Shown piece after piece: positions 8,138 through 16,503 of a stretch of 64,000 bases of DNA. Origin of the DNA: Lachnospiraceae bacterium (GTDB lineage Bacteria; Bacillota; Clostridia; Lachnospirales; Lachnospiraceae); the NCBI GenBank assembly GCA_017430085.1, contig JAFRNR010000036.1, forward strand, positions 17,156 through 81,155, read 5' to 3'. The translations under genes were made by a program, and so were the position numbers. The notes beneath the pieces were generated by a model. It saw nothing but the letters and a program-made list of their open reading frames with translations. It was not told where the DNA came from and did no database searches. How positions within the stretch are numbered: the stretch's first letter is position 1; every line of letters begins with the position of its first letter.

Positions 8138-9460
8138 GTGTCTGACTTTCAGGACAATGAATCGGCTCCGCAGGAGAACCGGCCTTTTATTCGGGAAACC
8201 GTCGTCAATGAGACCTCCGGGCCTCCGCTCTGGAAAAAAATCCTTACGACCGCGCTGCTCGCGGTCCTTTTCGGTGTGATCGCAGGCGCGGTCTTCCGCT
8301 TTACGCAGACCCGGATCTTCCCGCCGGAGACCACTACGGCCGAGCCGGTCTCCTTCCCGCAGGAGACTACGGCGCCGCCGGACGAAACATCCGTTCCGAC
8401 GGAGTCCGACCCGTCCGCCCCGCTTTCCCCGGAAGACGCCGAATGGCAGATCATCGTGCAGGGCATGATCGACAGCCATGACCTGCAGATCAAGGACTAC
8501 CAGCGCATGGCCATCGTGCTCAACGGCGTACGCTCCGACGCGCAGTGGTCGCTGGTCACCGTCACCGCCACCAACCAGGACCAGTCGCTCTTCAAGGGCG
8601 GCCACCAGTACGAGACCCAGAGCTTCGGCGTCATCATCGCCATCACGGAGCAGGAAGTGCTGGTCCTGACGCCGTATTCCGCCACCACCCAGCTATCGGA
8701 CTCCAGCACGCTGCAGATCGGCTTTGCCAATCTGGAGGTGACAGATGCGTACATCAAGGCGCGTGACGGCGTGGCCGACCTGATGATCATGGCCGTGTCC
8801 CGGTCCAAGATCACGGAGCAGACCCTGGAGCGCATCAAGGCCATCCGCCTGGGCAATTCGTACGTCTGCTACGCCGGCCAGCCCGTGATCGCCATGGGCG
8901 CGCCGATCGGCGGGATCATCAAATCCTGCAACAGCGGCATCCTGACCTACATCGAAAGCGCTTACCCCGCCACGGACGCCTCCCTCTCCCTGCTCCACAC
9001 CAACATGGTGGGGGATGAAAACGCGGGCGGCTTTCTGATCAATCTGGACGGCAGCCTGATCGGCTGGATCGAACCGGAATACACCAGCGGCGGAACGCTG
9101 ACCGCGGTCGGTATCTCGGACCTTCGGGCGTATATCGAGACCATCAGCAACGGCAGCCAGGGCTGCTATCTGGGCATTGAGGGCATCACGCTGTCCAACG
9201 AACTGAAGGAAGCGCTGAAGACCGAAGCTGACGGGATCTACATCAGCCGCTGCACGGCCGGTTCCCCGGCGCAGCGCGCGGGCCTGCAGGCCGGCGACAT
9301 CCTGATCCAGGTGGCCGGCGATCCCGTCCGCAACCTGGACGAACTGCGCACCATCCTGCTCTCCTTCACCGCGGAGCAGACCATTTCCGTGAAAGTCCTG
9401 CGCAAGGGCCGGGCCTCCTACCAGGAGCTGACCTACGACGTCAACATAGAAAGAAGGTAA
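8138..9460 (+). CDS. HtrA/DegP-like membrane PDZ protein with degenerate protease site
   Basis: The 440-residue protein has a cytoplasmic N-terminus, one membrane helix (about 35-52), a Thr/Pro/Glu-rich linker (60-100), a trypsin-like beta-barrel region (about 125-330) and a C-terminal PDZ domain (about 343-435, with AGSPAQRAGLQAGDILIQVAG). It aligns with HtrA proteases, but the active site is changed. The GNSGGPL serine loop reads GDENAGGFL, so the nucleophile is Ala296. The region that normally holds the histidine reads VLTPYSATT, with no His. Only an aspartate (Asp214, DLMIM) is in a plausible place. It is probably a non-proteolytic PDZ scaffold or sensor. The start is GTG at 8138, with ACAGGAGGA 8 nt upstream. 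yhaM follows after 9 bp. Confidence 0.85.
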   Translation: MSDFQDNESAPQENRPFIRETVVNETSGPPLWKKILTTALLAVLFGVIAGAVFRFTQTRIFPPETTTAEPVSFPQETTAPPDETSVPTESDPSAPLSPEDAEWQIIVQGMIDSHDLQIKDYQRMAIVLNGVRSDAQWSLVTVTATNQDQSLFKGGHQYETQSFGVIIAITEQEVLVLTPYSATTQLSDSSTLQIGFANLEVTDAYIKARDGVADLMIMAVSRSKITEQTLERIKAIRLGNSYVCYAGQPVIAMGAPIGGIIKSCNSGILTYIESAYPATDASLSLLHTNMVGDENAGGFLINLDGSLIGWIEPEYTSGGTLTAVGISDLRAYIETISNGSQGCYLGIEGITLSNELKEALKTEADGIYISRCTAGSPAQRAGLQAGDILIQVAGDPVRNLDELRTILLSFTAEQTISVKVLRKGRASYQELTYDVNIERR

Positions 9461-9469
9461 CCCCGAATC

Positions 9470-10414
9470 ATGTATGCCATTTCCGACTGGCGCGAAGGCG
9501 ACCGGATCAGCCAGGTCCTTCTGTGCCGCAGCAAGACCGTCAGCCTCACCAAAGCGGGCAAAAGCTATTATTCCCTGCTGCTGCAGGACAGCAGCGGCTC
9601 CATAGACGGCAAGGTCTGGGACCTGTCCTCCGGGATCGATCATTTCGAGGCCTTGCAGTACATCAAAGTAGACGGCGAAGTCAAGCGCTACCAGAGCTCG
9701 CTGCAGCTGAACATCCAGCGCATCCGCCTCGCGCGCGAAGGCGAGTACGATCCCGCGGATTTCGTCCCGACGAGCCCGTACCCGATCGAGGAGATGTACG
9801 ACAAGCTGCTGGCCTTCGTCCGCAGCATCTCGCACCCGCAGCTCCGCGCGCTGCTGGAAGCTTTTTTCGTGAACGACGCGGACTTCGCGAGGGAATTCAA
9901 GGCCCACTCCGCCGCGAAAAGCATCCACCACAGCTTCTCCGGCGGCCTCCTGCAGCACACGCTGCGCGTCACGGAGCTCTGTGATACCTATTGCAAAAAA
10001 TACCCGCTGATCAAGCGCGACCTGCTGCTGACCGGCGCGCTGTGCCACGACATCGGCAAAGTGCGTGAGCTGTCTTCCTTCCCGGCCAACGACTATACGG
10101 ACGAAGGGCAGCTGCTGGGCCACATCATCATCGGCATCGACATGGTGCGCGAAAAGATCGCGGACATCCCGAACTTCCCGGAAGTCACGAAAAACGAGCT
10201 GTGCCACATCATTCTGGCCCACCACGGCGAATTCGAATTCGGCTCGCCGAAGAAGCCCGCCCTGCTGGAGGCGCTGGCCCTGCATCTGGCCGACAACACC
10301 GACGCCAAGATCCAGCTCATGTCCGAAACGCTGGCCGACGCCGGCGCCACCGGCTGGCTGGGCTTCCAGAAATTCCTGGACAGCAACGTGAGAAGGACCC
10401 GCACGAAAGAATAA
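9470..10414 (+). CDS. yhaM: YhaM-type 3'-5' exoribonuclease (OB fold + HD domain)
   Basis: A 314-residue protein with an N-terminal OB-fold nucleic-acid-binding region (about 10-95) and a C-terminal HD phosphohydrolase domain (about 150-300). Metal-binding motifs are HHSFSGGLLQHT, CHDIGK, GHIIIG and AHHGE. This arrangement and length match YhaM/CbfA, a manganese-dependent 3'-5' exonuclease of Firmicutes acting on RNA and single-stranded DNA. It lies between the HtrA-like gene (9-bp gap) and rlmD (3-bp gap), so the three genes are probably one transcript. Confidence 0.92.
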   Translation: MYAISDWREGDRISQVLLCRSKTVSLTKAGKSYYSLLLQDSSGSIDGKVWDLSSGIDHFEALQYIKVDGEVKRYQSSLQLNIQRIRLAREGEYDPADFVPTSPYPIEEMYDKLLAFVRSISHPQLRALLEAFFVNDADFAREFKAHSAAKSIHHSFSGGLLQHTLRVTELCDTYCKKYPLIKRDLLLTGALCHDIGKVRELSSFPANDYTDEGQLLGHIIIGIDMVREKIADIPNFPEVTKNELCHIILAHHGEFEFGSPKKPALLEALALHLADNTDAKIQLMSETLADAGATGWLGFQKFLDSNVRRTRTKE

Positions 10415-10417
10415 AGC

Positions 10418-12052
10418 ATGCTGAACAAAAACGACGTCATCACACTGACATTCACCGATATGACGGAAAACGGGGAGGGGATCGGCCATCACGAGGGCTA
10501 CCCCCTCTTTGTAAAAGACGCGGTCATCGGCGACACCGCGCGCGTCCTCGTCACGAAGCCGGGCAAAACCTACGGCTTCGGCCGCGTGCAGGAGATCCTC
10601 ACGCCCTCCCCGGACCGCGTCGCGCCCCGCTGCCCGCTCGCGGCCCCCTGCGGCGGCTGCCAGCTCCAGGCCCTCTCCTATCCGGCCCAGCTGGCCTTCA
10701 AGGAAAACAAGGTGCGCCAGCACCTGATCCGCCTGGGCGGCATCGCGGAGCCGCCGATGGCCCCCATCCTGGGCATGGACGAGCCCTGGCATTACCGCAA
10801 CAAGGCGCAGATCCCGTTCGGAACGGACCGCGACGGACAGATCACCGCCGGCTACTACGCCGCGCGCTCGCACCGCATCGTCCCGATGACGGACTGCCTG
10901 CTGAACCTGCCCGGCTTCGACCGCATCCTGGAGATCATCCTTTCCCACGCCCGGGCCCGCCGCCTCCCCGCCTACGACGAAGAGACCGGCCGCGGCCTCC
11001 TGCGCCACGCCCTCATCCGCCGCGCCGCCGGCTCCGGCGAATGGATGGTCTGCCTGGTCATAGGCGGCCGGAAACTCCCCGGCGCCGCCGACCTCGTGAC
11101 CGCCCTCCGGGAGATCCCCGGCATGACGGACATCTCCCTCAACGTGAACACCCGCCGCGACAACGTGATCCTGGGCGACGAACTGATCCCGCTGTACGGC
11201 CCCGGCTATATCACCGAATCCATCGGGGACCTTGAGTTCCGCCTCTCCCCGCTCGCCTTCTTCCAGGTCAACCCCAAGCAGACGGAAGTCCTGTATGCCA
11301 AAGCCCTGGAATTCGCCGGCCTGACCGGCACGGAGAACGTCTGGGACCTCTACTGCAGCACCGGCACCATCTCCCTCTTCCTGGCCCGGCACGCCGCCCG
11401 CGTCCGCGGCGTGGAGATCATCGCCCCCGCCATTGAAAACGCCCGCGCCAACGCGGCGTTAAACGGGATCGAAAACGCGGATTTCTTTGTCGGAAGATCC
11501 GAAGAGATCTTCCCCGCCTGGTGCCGCGAGCACCCGGAAGAAGTCCCGGATGTCGTCGTCCTGGACCCGCCCCGGGCCGGCTGCGACCGCGCCCTTCTGG
11601 ACGCTCTCGTCTCCTGCGCCCCCGCCCGCCTCGTCTACGTCTCCTGCAACTCCGCCACCCTGGCCCGGGACCTGAAGATCCTGCGGGAAGAAGGCGGCTA
11701 CGGGCTGCGGAAGGTTCAGCCGGTGGACATGTTCCCGCAGGGAGTGCATGTGGAGACGGTTGTTTTATTACGTCGGAAAAATGTTGATGACTATTTGGAG
11801 TTTACCTGGACGGATGAAGAGTTTGGAAATAATGGCTGCAAGGCCAGTTATGAAGAGATCAAGTCTTTTATATTAGAGAAGTACGGATTGAAGGTATCGC
11901 ACCTAAATATTGCTCAGATTAAGCGGAAGTGTGGTATAATCGAACGACAAAACTACAACCTGCCAAAGAGCGATAAATGGCACGTACCAAACTGCACACC
12001 AGAAAAAGAAGCTGCCATCATGGATGCATTCAGGCACTTCAAACTGATATAA
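10418..12052 (+). CDS. rlmD: 23S rRNA (uracil-1939-C5) methyltransferase RlmD, with mobile-element-derived C-terminal tail
   Basis: The enzyme makes m5U in 23S rRNA. Visible parts are an N-terminal TRAM domain (about 1-60), the iron-sulfur cysteines in RCPLAAPCGGCQLQ, SAM motif VWDLYCSTGTISLFLA, LDPPRAGCDRALLDAL and the catalytic cysteine in VYVSCNSATLARDL. The normal protein should end soon after GVHVETVV (residues 445-449). Here the frame continues about 95 residues more, in AT-rich DNA, with YEEIKSFILEKYGLKVSHL and LNIAQIKRKCG. The same tail occurs on the recombinase relic at 15545-15982. The change falls exactly at the 16-bp repeat 11748-11763, so the tail came with the integrated element. 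Both parts are in one frame and the protein is probably functional. Confidence 0.93.
   Translation: MLNKNDVITLTFTDMTENGEGIGHHEGYPLFVKDAVIGDTARVLVTKPGKTYGFGRVQEILTPSPDRVAPRCPLAAPCGGCQLQALSYPAQLAFKENKVRQHLIRLGGIAEPPMAPILGMDEPWHYRNKAQIPFGTDRDGQITAGYYAARSHRIVPMTDCLLNLPGFDRILEIILSHARARRLPAYDEETGRGLLRHALIRRAAGSGEWMVCLVIGGRKLPGAADLVTALREIPGMTDISLNVNTRRDNVILGDELIPLYGPGYITESIGDLEFRLSPLAFFQVNPKQTEVLYAKALEFAGLTGTENVWDLYCSTGTISLFLARHAARVRGVEIIAPAIENARANAALNGIENADFFVGRSEEIFPAWCREHPEEVPDVVVLDPPRAGCDRALLDALVSCAPARLVYVSCNSATLARDLKILREEGGYGLRKVQPVDMFPQGVHVETVVLLRRKNVDDYLEFTWTDEEFGNNGCKASYEEIKSFILEKYGLKVSHLNIAQIKRKCGIIERQNYNLPKSDKWHVPNCTPEKEAAIMDAFRHFKLI
11748..11763 (+). other. Left attachment site (attL core) in rlmD
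   Basis: ATGTGGAGACGGTTGT is identical to 26705-26720 in the 3' end of the serine recombinase gene. In both places it encodes VETVV in the same frame. Base composition falls sharply just after this copy. It is interpreted as the crossover repeat of integration into the 3' end of rlmD, a known integration target for clostridial and streptococcal elements. Confidence 0.8.
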
Positions 12053-12069
12053 AAAGAAAGGGGTCAATT

Positions 12070-13884
12070 ATGCCAAAAAGAATGACTGAGGATGAAGTTC
12101 GAGATTTAGCACGTGGAATTCTCGGCTTTGAAGATAAGGCTGGTGTCCGTTCGGGTGTTGGACAGTTAACAACATTTAACCAACTCGGTTTTTCGGGTTT
12201 CGCAGATAAACCTGATGGCTGGTATCTACCTAATAACCATGCAGATGTGGCTATGGTACTGGAAACGAAAGCCTCTTATATTCCGCTTGGTGAAAAACAA
12301 GTTAATGAGGTTCTTAAAAATATTGAGATCGTTGAGACACAGTATCCAAAGGTTGTAGGCATCCTTTATAACGGTGAAGATATTCGTGTTTTTATGAATC
12401 ATGAGGAAGTGGATACGGTAAAGCAACTTCAGCGTGTTGAATACTATGCTTCGCTATTCACTGTCGATACGATTGATAAAGAGCATATTTACGAGCTTAC
12501 TGCCAGGATAAACAACTGCCTGCATTTTGATTTTGGCATAAAGAATCTGTATCATAGAATGATTTTCACAGCCTGTGCCTTAGTAGCAAAGAGATATGAT
12601 GCACTAATGGTAAAGGGTATGGATTATTCAGAATTCCACAATGCAATTCTGAATTGCTTAAACAAAGAACTGATCCGTGATAAGCAGCAGAATCGTAAAC
12701 TCGGAATACTAACTGACGTTTTTGCTAAAATTGAAATGAATCTGGATGTAAGCTCAGAAGACGCTAAACAGCAGCAGCATGTTAAAGATCTGATCGCCGA
12801 GTTTATTGAATGGGTAACCGAAATATCGGATTGTATCAATTCAAATGCATGGCGCGGCGAAGATGTAATGGGCATCTTTTTCAATGAATTCAATCGTTAT
12901 AAGAAAAAGTCTGAGGCTGGTCAGGTGTTTACTCCTGAGCACATCACAGATTTTATGTATAAGATCTTGGAAGTGAATAAAGATGATCGTGTATTCGATG
13001 GATGTTGTGGATCAGGCGGTTTTCTGGTTAAGGCCATGGCCAATATGATTCAGGAAGCGGGCGGCGTTCAAACAGAGAAAGCGACTCAGATTAAACGTGA
13101 ACAGCTTTATGGCATAGAATTCGATAAAGAAATATATGCACTCGCATGCGCCAACATGCTTATTCACAAAGATGGAAAGACTAATCTCGAACAGATGGAT
13201 TCCAGGACAGAAGAAGCCTGTAAGTGGATTAAAAAACAAAAGATCACAAAAGTACTAATGAATCCACCGTATGAAAGAAAGTATGGGTGTATGACGATTG
13301 TTGAAAACATGCTCGATAGCGTTCCTGTTCATACAGTCTGCGGTTTTATTCTCCCAGATAAGAAGTTAGAGAAAGCCAGTAAATCGCAAATTAAAAGGAT
13401 TTTGAAAAATCACCGACTTACTAAGATCATCAAGATGCCTGAAGATTTGTTCTTCGGGGTGGGTGTTACCACGTCTATCTTCGTGTTTGAGACAGGTATT
13501 CCACAGGGTGATAATGAGATCTTTGGATGCTATATCGAGACTGATGGCTTGGAAACTGTTAAGAATAAGGGCCGCCATGATGTTCGTCACCGTTGGCCAG
13601 CTATTGAACGGTATTGGGTCGACAGTATAAAAAAACTGCGTGATGATAAGTATGGTACGGCTCAGTGGATTAAGCCATCAGAGCATTTGTCATATCAGAT
13701 GCCAGAGAAGCCGTTCGAGGTCTTTGAGGAAGATTTTAGAAAAACTGCTATGGATTACTTAATGTTCCAGCGAGGAATAGACACCAAAGAATTTGGAGAT
13801 AAACTGTTGTCTTCAGCGATGTATTCGAGCGATATCAATATGTCTGATGACAATGTGTGTATTTCTATCAAAGCGGGTGATTAA
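12070..13884 (+). CDS. BcgI-like restriction-modification protein: nuclease-like N-terminus plus N6-adenine methyltransferase
   Basis: The 604-residue protein has a type I/IIB N6-adenine methylase core: SAM motif FDGCCGSGGF (309-318), catalytic NPPY (398-401) and an HsdM-like helical region before them (AGQVFTPEHITDFMYKIL). The first 130 residues carry Asp59 and ETK (65-67) in DVAMVLETKAS, the pattern of a PD-(D/E)XK nuclease. One polypeptide holding both parts and followed by a specificity subunit matches BcgIA in layout and length. The start at 12070 follows AAAGGGG; the frame is open further upstream but overlaps rlmD. The gene is much more AT-rich than the flanking chromosome. A pure type I HsdM with no cleavage activity remains possible. 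Confidence 0.82.
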   Translation: MPKRMTEDEVRDLARGILGFEDKAGVRSGVGQLTTFNQLGFSGFADKPDGWYLPNNHADVAMVLETKASYIPLGEKQVNEVLKNIEIVETQYPKVVGILYNGEDIRVFMNHEEVDTVKQLQRVEYYASLFTVDTIDKEHIYELTARINNCLHFDFGIKNLYHRMIFTACALVAKRYDALMVKGMDYSEFHNAILNCLNKELIRDKQQNRKLGILTDVFAKIEMNLDVSSEDAKQQQHVKDLIAEFIEWVTEISDCINSNAWRGEDVMGIFFNEFNRYKKKSEAGQVFTPEHITDFMYKILEVNKDDRVFDGCCGSGGFLVKAMANMIQEAGGVQTEKATQIKREQLYGIEFDKEIYALACANMLIHKDGKTNLEQMDSRTEEACKWIKKQKITKVLMNPPYERKYGCMTIVENMLDSVPVHTVCGFILPDKKLEKASKSQIKRILKNHRLTKIIKMPEDLFFGVGVTTSIFVFETGIPQGDNEIFGCYIETDGLETVKNKGRHDVRHRWPAIERYWVDSIKKLRDDKYGTAQWIKPSEHLSYQMPEKPFEVFEEDFRKTAMDYLMFQRGIDTKEFGDKLLSSAMYSSDINMSDDNVCISIKAGD

Positions 13885-13885
13885 G

Positions 13886-14938
13886 ATGGAACGGGTTGAT
13901 ACAAGCAAATGGCAAGATTTTAGGGTTGGCGATTTATTCGACATTCACCCAACACATGCATATAAACTGAATAATGCTCAGATTTTAGATAATGGTGATA
14001 TCCCCGTAGCAGCAAATTCGGCATATAACAATGGGATTGGCGGTTATTCAACTAAAAAGCCGACTGAAAAAGGCAACATGGTAACATTCAGTGATACGGT
14101 TGATGCCAATACTATTTTCTATCAACCAGATGATTTCATCGGATATCCTCACGTTCAAGGATTGTATCCTATAGGCGACTATGCAGATGAATGGGGGCAG
14201 TATACATATTTGTTTTTTGTTTCCGTTTTTCGCAAAACAGCTTTGACAAAAGGGTTCGATTATGGGAATAAATTCCGTAGGGATATAGCTGTTGATTTGC
14301 ATATTAAACTTCCTGCTACAGTCGATGGTAAGCCAGATTTTGATTATATGGACTCTTATATGCGAGAAGTGTTAAAAGACTCCGAAGAGAGTCTTGAGAG
14401 ACTGCAACGAGCTGATGTATCAAAGACTGTTATCAATTCTGATGAATGGAAAGAATTCAGTCTTCGGGATTTGTTTGATTTCAAGTTGCCACAGGGAGAT
14501 TTGCAGGTCAAACAAGTTAAAGATGGCGAAATACCGTTAATCACTCCAAGTGCATACAATAACGGCCTCTTGCAAAATGTCTCTGCTGATAGCAAAAGCA
14601 CTTTATTCCCTGCGAATTCTTTGACCGTTGATATGTTTGGCAATGCATATTATCAGGAGAAAAAGTACTTTGTAACTGCGCATGGTCATGTAAATGTTTT
14701 GCTCCCCAAAATCACATTAAACAGGAATATTGGCATGTTCATTGCTACTGCTATAAGAGCGATGTTTCTTGCCAAATATGGTTTTTCCGATATGTGCACA
14801 CAGAAGGTGTTAAAAAAAGAGAGTGTTAAGCTTCCCGTCACACGTGATGACCAACCTGATTGGGATTATATGGATAGATACATGAGTAAAGTGATAGAGG
14901 ATTCTTCTGGTCGATTAAGGAACTATGGAATTATTTGA
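13886..14938 (+). CDS. Restriction-modification specificity (S) subunit with two target-recognition domains
   Basis: The 350-residue protein consists of two similar halves. The first opens SKWQDFRVGDLFDIHPTHAY, the second DEWKEFSLRDLFDFKLPQG. Each carries IPVAANSAYNNG or IPLITPSAYNNG and ends in a helical spacer with (D)FDYMDSYMREV or WDYMDRYMSKV. This is the pattern of type I/BcgIB specificity proteins, whose two recognition domains read the halves of a bipartite site. The ATG at 13886 is 1 bp after the methylase stop codon, and the longer open frame is ignored. No separate HsdR gene is present. The recognition sequence cannot be read from the protein. Confidence 0.85.
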   Translation: MERVDTSKWQDFRVGDLFDIHPTHAYKLNNAQILDNGDIPVAANSAYNNGIGGYSTKKPTEKGNMVTFSDTVDANTIFYQPDDFIGYPHVQGLYPIGDYADEWGQYTYLFFVSVFRKTALTKGFDYGNKFRRDIAVDLHIKLPATVDGKPDFDYMDSYMREVLKDSEESLERLQRADVSKTVINSDEWKEFSLRDLFDFKLPQGDLQVKQVKDGEIPLITPSAYNNGLLQNVSADSKSTLFPANSLTVDMFGNAYYQEKKYFVTAHGHVNVLLPKITLNRNIGMFIATAIRAMFLAKYGFSDMCTQKVLKKESVKLPVTRDDQPDWDYMDRYMSKVIEDSSGRLRNYGII

Positions 14939-15026
14939 TTTGATAACCCATTGAGCCTGTTTCAATCGTCTATAATATTGATAGTTCATTGGAGGTTTTA
15001 CCTGCCTCCTGAATAAATTCATCTTA

Positions 15027-15063
15027 GCAGCCAAGAGACTCATCACCCCTTGGCTGCATTTTT
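15027..15063 (+). terminator. Terminator after the restriction-modification pair
   Basis: GCAGCCAAG (15027-15035) pairs perfectly with CTTGGCTGC (15049-15057), followed by ATTTTT. Confidence 0.85.
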
Positions 15064-15089
15064 AATGTCAATGAAAAAGGATCCCTGCC

Positions 15090-15536
15090 ATGACGATCTG
15101 CAAGTCGCAGCCATTCCTGGCATTGCCGCAGACGAAAATGACTCTGCTGGAGCTCAAGTTGTTTGATATTTACCTGGGGAAAATCAATCCAAAAGATTCT
15201 ACCGTCACGAAGGTTGTGTTTACAAAAGCGGAACTTTGTAAGGTTCTCGGTGTTGATAGAATTAACAATGAGGATCTGAAAAAGTGCCTCAAGACTCTTA
15301 TGTCCAGTATTGTTGAAGTAAAAGGACTCACCAAGAATGGACGGTCCAGGACTTCGTTGATCTCGCTGCTTTCAGTTGCCGATATAACGTATGAGGATGC
15401 TCACTATGGGAATGTAGCCACGATAGAGCTGGAATGTTCAGAAAGAGCAAAGCAATATATCTATAATGTGGATGCGGTCGGATATCTCCGTTTGAATCTT
15501 GCCAGGGTACGACGAAGTTCTTTACAGCACCGCTAA
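15090..15536 (+). pseudogene. Truncated Rep_3-type replication initiator
   Basis: The 148-residue frame begins ICKSQPFLALPQTKMTLLEL and contains FTKAELCKVLGV, the typical first winged-helix domain of plasmid RepB/Rep_3 initiators. The match stops near VGYLRLNLARVRR, about half of the usual protein, and the frame ends a few codons later. The recombinase-tail relic begins within 10 bp in another frame. This is probably a deletion scar between a plasmid-type replication gene and a recombinase gene. SD-like bases precede the ATG only weakly. Confidence 0.65.
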
Positions 15537-15544
15537 AGGAATAT

Positions 15545-15982
15545 ATGGCCAGAAGTGGCCAGTGGATCAAAGCCATCCACTTCAAATTCCCGATATCGTA
15601 TCATGGTGAAATAGTCGAGAATATTGAGCTGGATGAGAACGGTCATATTTTCCGACCTAATCAAAGTACAGATGAAGCTATCGCACTATTGTCCAAACTT
15701 TCCGAGGTAAAACATCATATCGAGGTTACGGTCGATATGGATGAACTGGATCTGACCAGCGCGGAAAGCCTGGCGACTTATGATGAGATCCGGGAATGGG
15801 TGCAGGAAAAGTATGGATTCCATGTGACGAATCTAAACATTGCTCAGGTAAAACGGAAACTCGGATTCGATATGCGGGCTAATTTCAATTTGCCGAAATG
15901 CGAAAACTCCCGGCAGCCGAACTGCCCGGAGGAGAAAGAGAAAGCGATAGAAGAAGCGCTGAAGCACTTTCAAATGATTTGA
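15545..15982 (+). pseudogene. C-terminal relic of a large serine recombinase with intact tail domain
   Basis: The 145-residue frame begins RSGQWIKAIHFKFPI, matching KSGQWLKSIRFRLPV near the end of the recombinase at 25042-26739. It then runs without interruption into DELDLTSAESLATYDEIREW, EKYGFHVTNLNIAQVKRKLG and PNCPEEKEKAIEEALKHFQM, which match the tail now attached to RlmD. It therefore shows what a complete recombinase C-terminus of this family looks like. The catalytic and DNA-binding domains are missing. The position equivalent to the VETVV core reads DEAIALLSKL and its DNA no longer matches the 16-bp repeat. Confidence 0.75.
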
Positions 15983-16017
15983 TTTTTCTCCAAACACAAT
16001 TTTAATTCAAATAGGGC

Positions 16018-16073
16018 TTGACGCGAGTGCCTACAAGTTGTAAACTCATGGTAGATGTTTACATCTTGTAGGC
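16018..16073 (+). promoter_or_regulatory. blaI promoter with BlaI/MecI-type operator
   Basis: TTGACG (16018-16023), 17 bp, TAAACT (16041-16046). Arms 16029-16045 (GCCTACAAGTTGTAAAC) and 16057-16073 form an inverted repeat with one mismatch. The left arm contains TACA-N3-TGTA and the right arm the matching TTGTA/TACA elements, as expected for BlaI/MecI repressors. The left arm covers the -10 box, so repressor binding should block the promoter. Confidence 0.82.
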
Positions 16074-16095
16074 ATTTCCTTTGGAGGAGTATTAT

Positions 16096-16503
16096 ATGAG
16101 CCGGATAACGACAGAAATCAGATTAGGAGCAGCAGAAAACGCTTTTGCCCAGATCGTATGGGATCATGAACCGATCTCCTCGGGAGAATTGGTAAAACTG
16201 TGCAAAAAAGAACTCGATTGGGCCCGTTCCACTACCTATACCGTGCTGCGGCGCCTTTGTGACAAGGGGCTTTTTAAGGTTGAAGACGGTGTCATTTCTG
16301 CTGTTTTGACCAGAGAAGGATTTATCGCAGCGCAGACTGAAGCATTTATGAACGATACCTTCGAAAGCTCGTTGCCGGCATTTATTGCGGCCTTTACAGC
16401 GGGAAAGAAGCTAAGTGTTCAAGAGGCGGAGGAGATCCGCCGCCTGATTGATGCCTGTGTGGATGGCGATAGTCCGAAAACAGAGAAAGGAGGCGAACAG
16501 TGA
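16096..16503 (+). CDS. blaI: BlaI/MecI-family transcriptional repressor
   Basis: The 135-residue winged-helix repressor begins MSRITTEIRLGAAENAFAQI and contains GELVKLCKKELDWARSTTYT and VLRRLCDKGLF, the BlaI/MecI DNA-binding core. The C-terminal half should dimerise and carry the site cleaved on induction. The ATG at 16096 follows GGAGGAG; an in-frame TTG at 16081 lies on that SD and is not used. The stop codon overlaps the GTG start of blaR1. It should repress its own operon through the dyad at 16029-16073. Confidence 0.93.
   Translation: MSRITTEIRLGAAENAFAQIVWDHEPISSGELVKLCKKELDWARSTTYTVLRRLCDKGLFKVEDGVISAVLTREGFIAAQTEAFMNDTFESSLPAFIAAFTAGKKLSVQEAEEIRRLIDACVDGDSPKTEKGGEQ

Noticed and set aside
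8693..11392. 899-codon open frame on the minus strand
   Set aside because: It is antisense to the HtrA-like, yhaM and rlmD genes and has the biased composition expected of a shadow frame in GC-rich DNA.
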